This document shows, piece after piece, positions 7,028 through 8,836 of a DNA stretch of 8,836 bases. Location of the stretch: positions 1 through 8,836 of the forward strand of contig JALOTS010000067.1 in NCBI GenBank assembly GCA_025457785.1. The letters run 5' to 3'. The first letter of the stretch is position 1, and each line of letters opens with the position of its first letter. Under the pieces are notes generated by a model. It saw only the letters and a program-made list of their open reading frames with translations, was not told the origin of the DNA and ran no database searches. The translations under genes were made by a program, and so were the position numbers. The stretch comes from Pontiellaceae bacterium. Lineage in GTDB: Bacteria; Verrucomicrobiota; Kiritimatiellia; Kiritimatiellales; Tichowtungiaceae.

Positions 7028-7825
7028 ATGCATGTGACGAGAACCATGAAACTCTGCGCATTGAGTTTTGCCGTCACGGCCGGCATAGCCGGTGCGGATA
7101 CCTTTAGGCCTGTCCGTTTAGAAACGGATCGAAACTGGACCAATATAAACCTCTGGTTCTCCACAAACAGACCCGGGGAAAAGGTTTTTCCCGGCGACGC
7201 TGATGAGACGAGAATCTCCGGCGGCGCCGTACGAATCACCACACCGGTTACTGTGGGATATCTTAAAGTGGGTTCCGAGGGGAGCGGAACCGTGATCATA
7301 GACGGAGGAACCCTTGTCACGGTCGGGACTTCCGATTACAACTCCGCCAGTTTTAATGCTCCCGGAACCCTGATCGTCACAAACGGGGGATCGGCCGTAT
7401 TCAACAGCCGTTTTATGGTCGGGTTCAAAAATTACGGAGGCGGACGGGTGGAGATTTATGATGGAACCGTTCGGGTCGCCAGGTCTTATTTTCACAACAA
7501 GGATTACACAGGATCTGAGCCGATCAATACGCGAACAACCGTCCATCAGGGGGGGGTGCTGGAAGTGAATGAGCTGATCCTCAACTCCGGCGTGATAAAT
7601 ATCGCGGGGGGTACGGTGATGATCCGAAAAGGCTATGTTGAACAAATAACTCATTGGATCGCAGAGGGACGGATCATTGCCATGGGCGGTGCGGCAGGCT
7701 GGAAAATCAAGGTGACGGTCGATCCTTCTACAGGGCATATCGTTCTTACTGCAGAACTGTCGGGCGAGTCTTTTTCCGTCGGAATGCGCAGTCCTGTTCC
7801 GTCCTGTTTTGGAAAAAAAGGTTAA
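7028..7825 (+). CDS. Secreted beta-repeat protein, array paralogue 1
   Basis: A 265-residue exported protein with no recognised function. The ATG has AAGGAGG six bases upstream. The signal peptide covers about residues 1-23 (MKLCALSFAVTAGIAGA|D). After it comes the motif NWTN..LW...PGDADETRI (36-63), then strand-and-turn repeats rich in G, V and T (VTVGYLKVG, GTVIIDGGTLVTVG, GTLIVTNGGSAVFN, RVEIYDGTVRV, GGVLEVNELILNSGVINIAGG). These resemble the single-stranded beta-helix or autotransporter-passenger style repeats of PVC secreted proteins. A conserved QI..WIAEGRI.AMGGAAGW block (206-225) precedes the end. The last residues are SVGMRSPVPSCFGKKG, with one cysteine (C260) and no hydrophobic anchor, so this is not a PEP-CTERM or LPXTG tail. 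It is followed by a paralogue after a 1-nt gap and is probably co-transcribed with it. Confidence 0.85.
   Translation: MHVTRTMKLCALSFAVTAGIAGADTFRPVRLETDRNWTNINLWFSTNRPGEKVFPGDADETRISGGAVRITTPVTVGYLKVGSEGSGTVIIDGGTLVTVGTSDYNSASFNAPGTLIVTNGGSAVFNSRFMVGFKNYGGGRVEIYDGTVRVARSYFHNKDYTGSEPINTRTTVHQGGVLEVNELILNSGVINIAGGTVMIRKGYVEQITHWIAEGRIIAMGGAAGWKIKVTVDPSTGHIVLTAELSGESFSVGMRSPVPSCFGKKG
7773..7816 (+). repeat. 44-bp identical repeat, copy 1 (3' end of paralogue 1)
   Basis: These 44 bases are identical to 8572-8615. They encode SVGMRSPVPSCFGK at the C-terminus and run up to the ribosome-binding region of the next gene. The rest of the two genes differs at many synonymous sites, so this identity exceeds what protein conservation alone would give. 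Within it CGGAA and TTCCG form a weak 5-bp stem around a 12-base loop, and GTCCTGTT occurs twice in tandem. Confidence 0.9.
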
Positions 7826-7826
7826 T

Positions 7827-8630
7827 ATGAATATTAAAAAAACAATAAAACTCTGTTCGTTGGGTTTTGCCGCCGCGGCCGGTATGGCTGCTGCGGATGT
7901 TTTTCACTTCACCAGCCCGGGGGCGGATCAAAACTGGACCAATGTAACCAACTGGGTCTGTATAAAGGAACGGGAGGATCGGGTTTTGCCGGGAAACACC
8001 GATCAGGCGAGGATTGATCATGTTGCCGTACGAATCACCACGGCGGTTACAGTGGGATACCTTCGAAGCGGAGTTGGCGGGCCGGGAACGGTGATCATTG
8101 ACGGCGGGTCGCTTGTCACGGTCGGGCCCGGCAAGTTCAGCTCCGCCAGTTATAATTCGCCTGCGATCATCATTGTCACAAACGGGGGCTCCGCCCTGTT
8201 TAATTTCTACTTCATGGTGGGGTGCCTGAATTATCCTGAAGCGCGCATGGAAATTTATGACGGAACGGTTCGGGTTTCCGGCACCTATTACCACGTTAGA
8301 AATTATGCGGCGCCTGATCCGATGAGCACCCGAACCGTTATCCACGAAGGAGGTCTATTGGAGGTGGATGTGCTGGAGCTCAATGCGGGCGTACTGGACA
8401 TCGCGGGCGGCAAGGTGATTGTCAGAAGGAGTCGTGCCGACCAGATAAGTCAATGGGTGGCCGAGGGCCGGATTGTTGCCATGGGCGGCGCGGCGGGCTG
8501 GGCCATCAAAGCCGTTCTGGATCCCGAAACGAATTATACTGTGCTTGTTGCGGAACCGTCGGCTGCGCCTCTTTCCGTCGGAATGCGCAGTCCTGTTCCG
8601 TCCTGTTTTGGAAAAGAAAAGCGGATATGA
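7827..8630 (+). CDS. Secreted beta-repeat protein, array paralogue 2
   Basis: A 267-residue paralogue of the gene before it: counting by eye, 148 of 263 aligned residues are identical with no gap. The start is the ATG at 7827, one base after the previous stop, with AAAGG 5 bases upstream. It gives the N-terminus MNIKKTIKLC, which matches the next paralogue (MNITKTMSLC). The in-frame TTG at 7809 would add six residues inside the previous gene and is not used here. A signal peptide ends near AAA|D (23/24). The NWTNVTNW...LPGNTDQARI motif, the G/V/T-rich strand repeats, the Q-I-x-x-W-V-A-E-G-R-I block and the SVGMRSPVPSCFGK tail all recur, followed by EKRI. The spacing implies translational coupling to both neighbours. 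Function unknown. Confidence 0.88.
   Translation: MNIKKTIKLCSLGFAAAAGMAAADVFHFTSPGADQNWTNVTNWVCIKEREDRVLPGNTDQARIDHVAVRITTAVTVGYLRSGVGGPGTVIIDGGSLVTVGPGKFSSASYNSPAIIIVTNGGSALFNFYFMVGCLNYPEARMEIYDGTVRVSGTYYHVRNYAAPDPMSTRTVIHEGGLLEVDVLELNAGVLDIAGGKVIVRRSRADQISQWVAEGRIVAMGGAAGWAIKAVLDPETNYTVLVAEPSAAPLSVGMRSPVPSCFGKEKRI
8572..8615 (+). repeat. 44-bp identical repeat, copy 2 (3' end of paralogue 2)
   Basis: Second copy of the block at 7773-7816, in the same reading frame and the same position relative to the end of the gene. After it the sequences diverge (AAAGGTTAATATG in copy 1, GAAAAGCGGATATGA in copy 2). Whether the third gene also ends in it lies outside the window. Confidence 0.9.
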
Positions 8631-8836
8631 ATATAACAAAAACAATGAGCCTCTGCGCGTTGAGTTTTGCCGTTATGGCCGGCATGGCCGCTGCGGATCT
8701 GTTTGAGTTCGTCAATTCAGGGGCCGATCAGAACTGGACCAATGTAAATAACTGGGTCTGTTCAACGAAAGACAGAGAAAAGGGTTTGCCGGGGGCCGCT
8801 GACGAGGCTCGGATCGGCAACGCCACGGTACGAATA
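8627..8836 (+). CDS. Secreted beta-repeat protein, array paralogue 3 (5' part)
   Basis: An ATG at 8627 overlaps the previous stop as ATGA and opens a frame that continues through the end of the window (70 codons visible). The product begins MNITKTMSLCALSFAVMAGMAAAD, a signal peptide like those of the two preceding proteins, then runs through ADQNWTNVNNW and LPGAADEARI to VRI. Of the 70 residues 42 are identical to paralogue 2 by my count, without gaps. In the signal peptide its DNA is closer to paralogue 1 (ALSFAV, 'ttgagttttgccgt' shared). It is the third member of the array; how many more follow cannot be seen. Confidence 0.88.
   Translation, partial: MNITKTMSLCALSFAVMAGMAAADLFEFVNSGADQNWTNVNNWVCSTKDREKGLPGAADEARIGNATVRI

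Noticed and set aside
7028..7100. Lipoprotein signal in the paralogues because of Cys10
   Set aside because: The cysteine precedes the hydrophobic core rather than following it, so there is no lipobox. A standard signal peptidase I site (AGA|D or AAA|D) fits better.
7000..7107. 35-codon frame with ATG at 7000 overlapping the start of paralogue 1
   Set aside because: It reads the conserved signal-peptide DNA out of frame. The AAGGAGG serving ATG 7028 lies inside it, and its own ATG has no ribosome-binding site.
7809..7826. TTG start for paralogue 2 six codons upstream
   Set aside because: It sits inside the previous gene's tail. ATG 7827 has a ribosome-binding site and matches the N-terminus of paralogue 3.
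7118..8345. Two long minus-strand frames (7118-7738 and 7746-8345) opposite the paralogues
   Set aside because: They mirror the conserved paralogue coding sequence, so their similarity to each other follows from the sense strand. No signal peptide or ribosome-binding site supports them.
7773..8615. CRISPR or integron-like array suggested by the repeated 44-bp block
   Set aside because: Only two copies, 799 bp apart, are seen, and each is coding sequence at the end of a homologous gene. The intervening DNA is a gene, not a spacer, and no integrase or cas gene is present.

Overview
The window looks like chromosome of a PVC-group bacterium, most likely Kiritimatiellota or a close relative (inference). 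The pointers are very large secreted beta-rich proteins, the C-terminal pattern DTDGDGLPDAWE followed by W-N-A-V-T-G-R-V-Y-N-V-Y-W-T-T-N-L, and signal-peptide proteins that open with an NWTN..NW..PG..D.ARI motif. No plasmid, phage, IS or CRISPR hallmark is visible.

Left part (1-1850), housekeeping. The window opens with the 3' end of an unidentified plus-strand gene. A convergent 36-codon minus-strand ORF with a strong ribosome-binding site overlaps its end. A minus-strand tRNA-Ser(GGA) gene and minus-strand argC (arginine biosynthesis) follow. The argC promoter lies in the short divergent gap to a plus-strand YfcE/MJ0936-type metallophosphoesterase gene.

Middle part (2360-6770). One gene with its own promoter-like sequence encodes a 1441-residue exported protein. 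It has a signal peptide, three related beta-sandwich modules (the first two each followed by an InlB B-repeat-like domain), a short BspA-type leucine-rich segment, seven FDGxxYLVVW repeats that look like a seven-bladed propeller, a calcium-type DxDGDG motif and a PVC-type C-terminal tail. It is probably a surface or extracellular binding or adhesion protein.

Right part (6770-8836). An intergenic region carries a strong REP-like palindrome with two mutually exclusive hairpins. A tandem array of secreted paralogues follows: two complete genes (265 and 267 aa, 148/263 identical without gaps) and the first 70 codons of a third that runs off the window. The genes are spaced by 1 nt and then overlap as ATGA, so they are probably one translationally coupled operon. 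The two complete genes share a 44-bp perfectly identical 3' end that encodes the tail SVGMRSPVPSCFGK. This array and its fixed tail are the least explained and most interesting part of the window.
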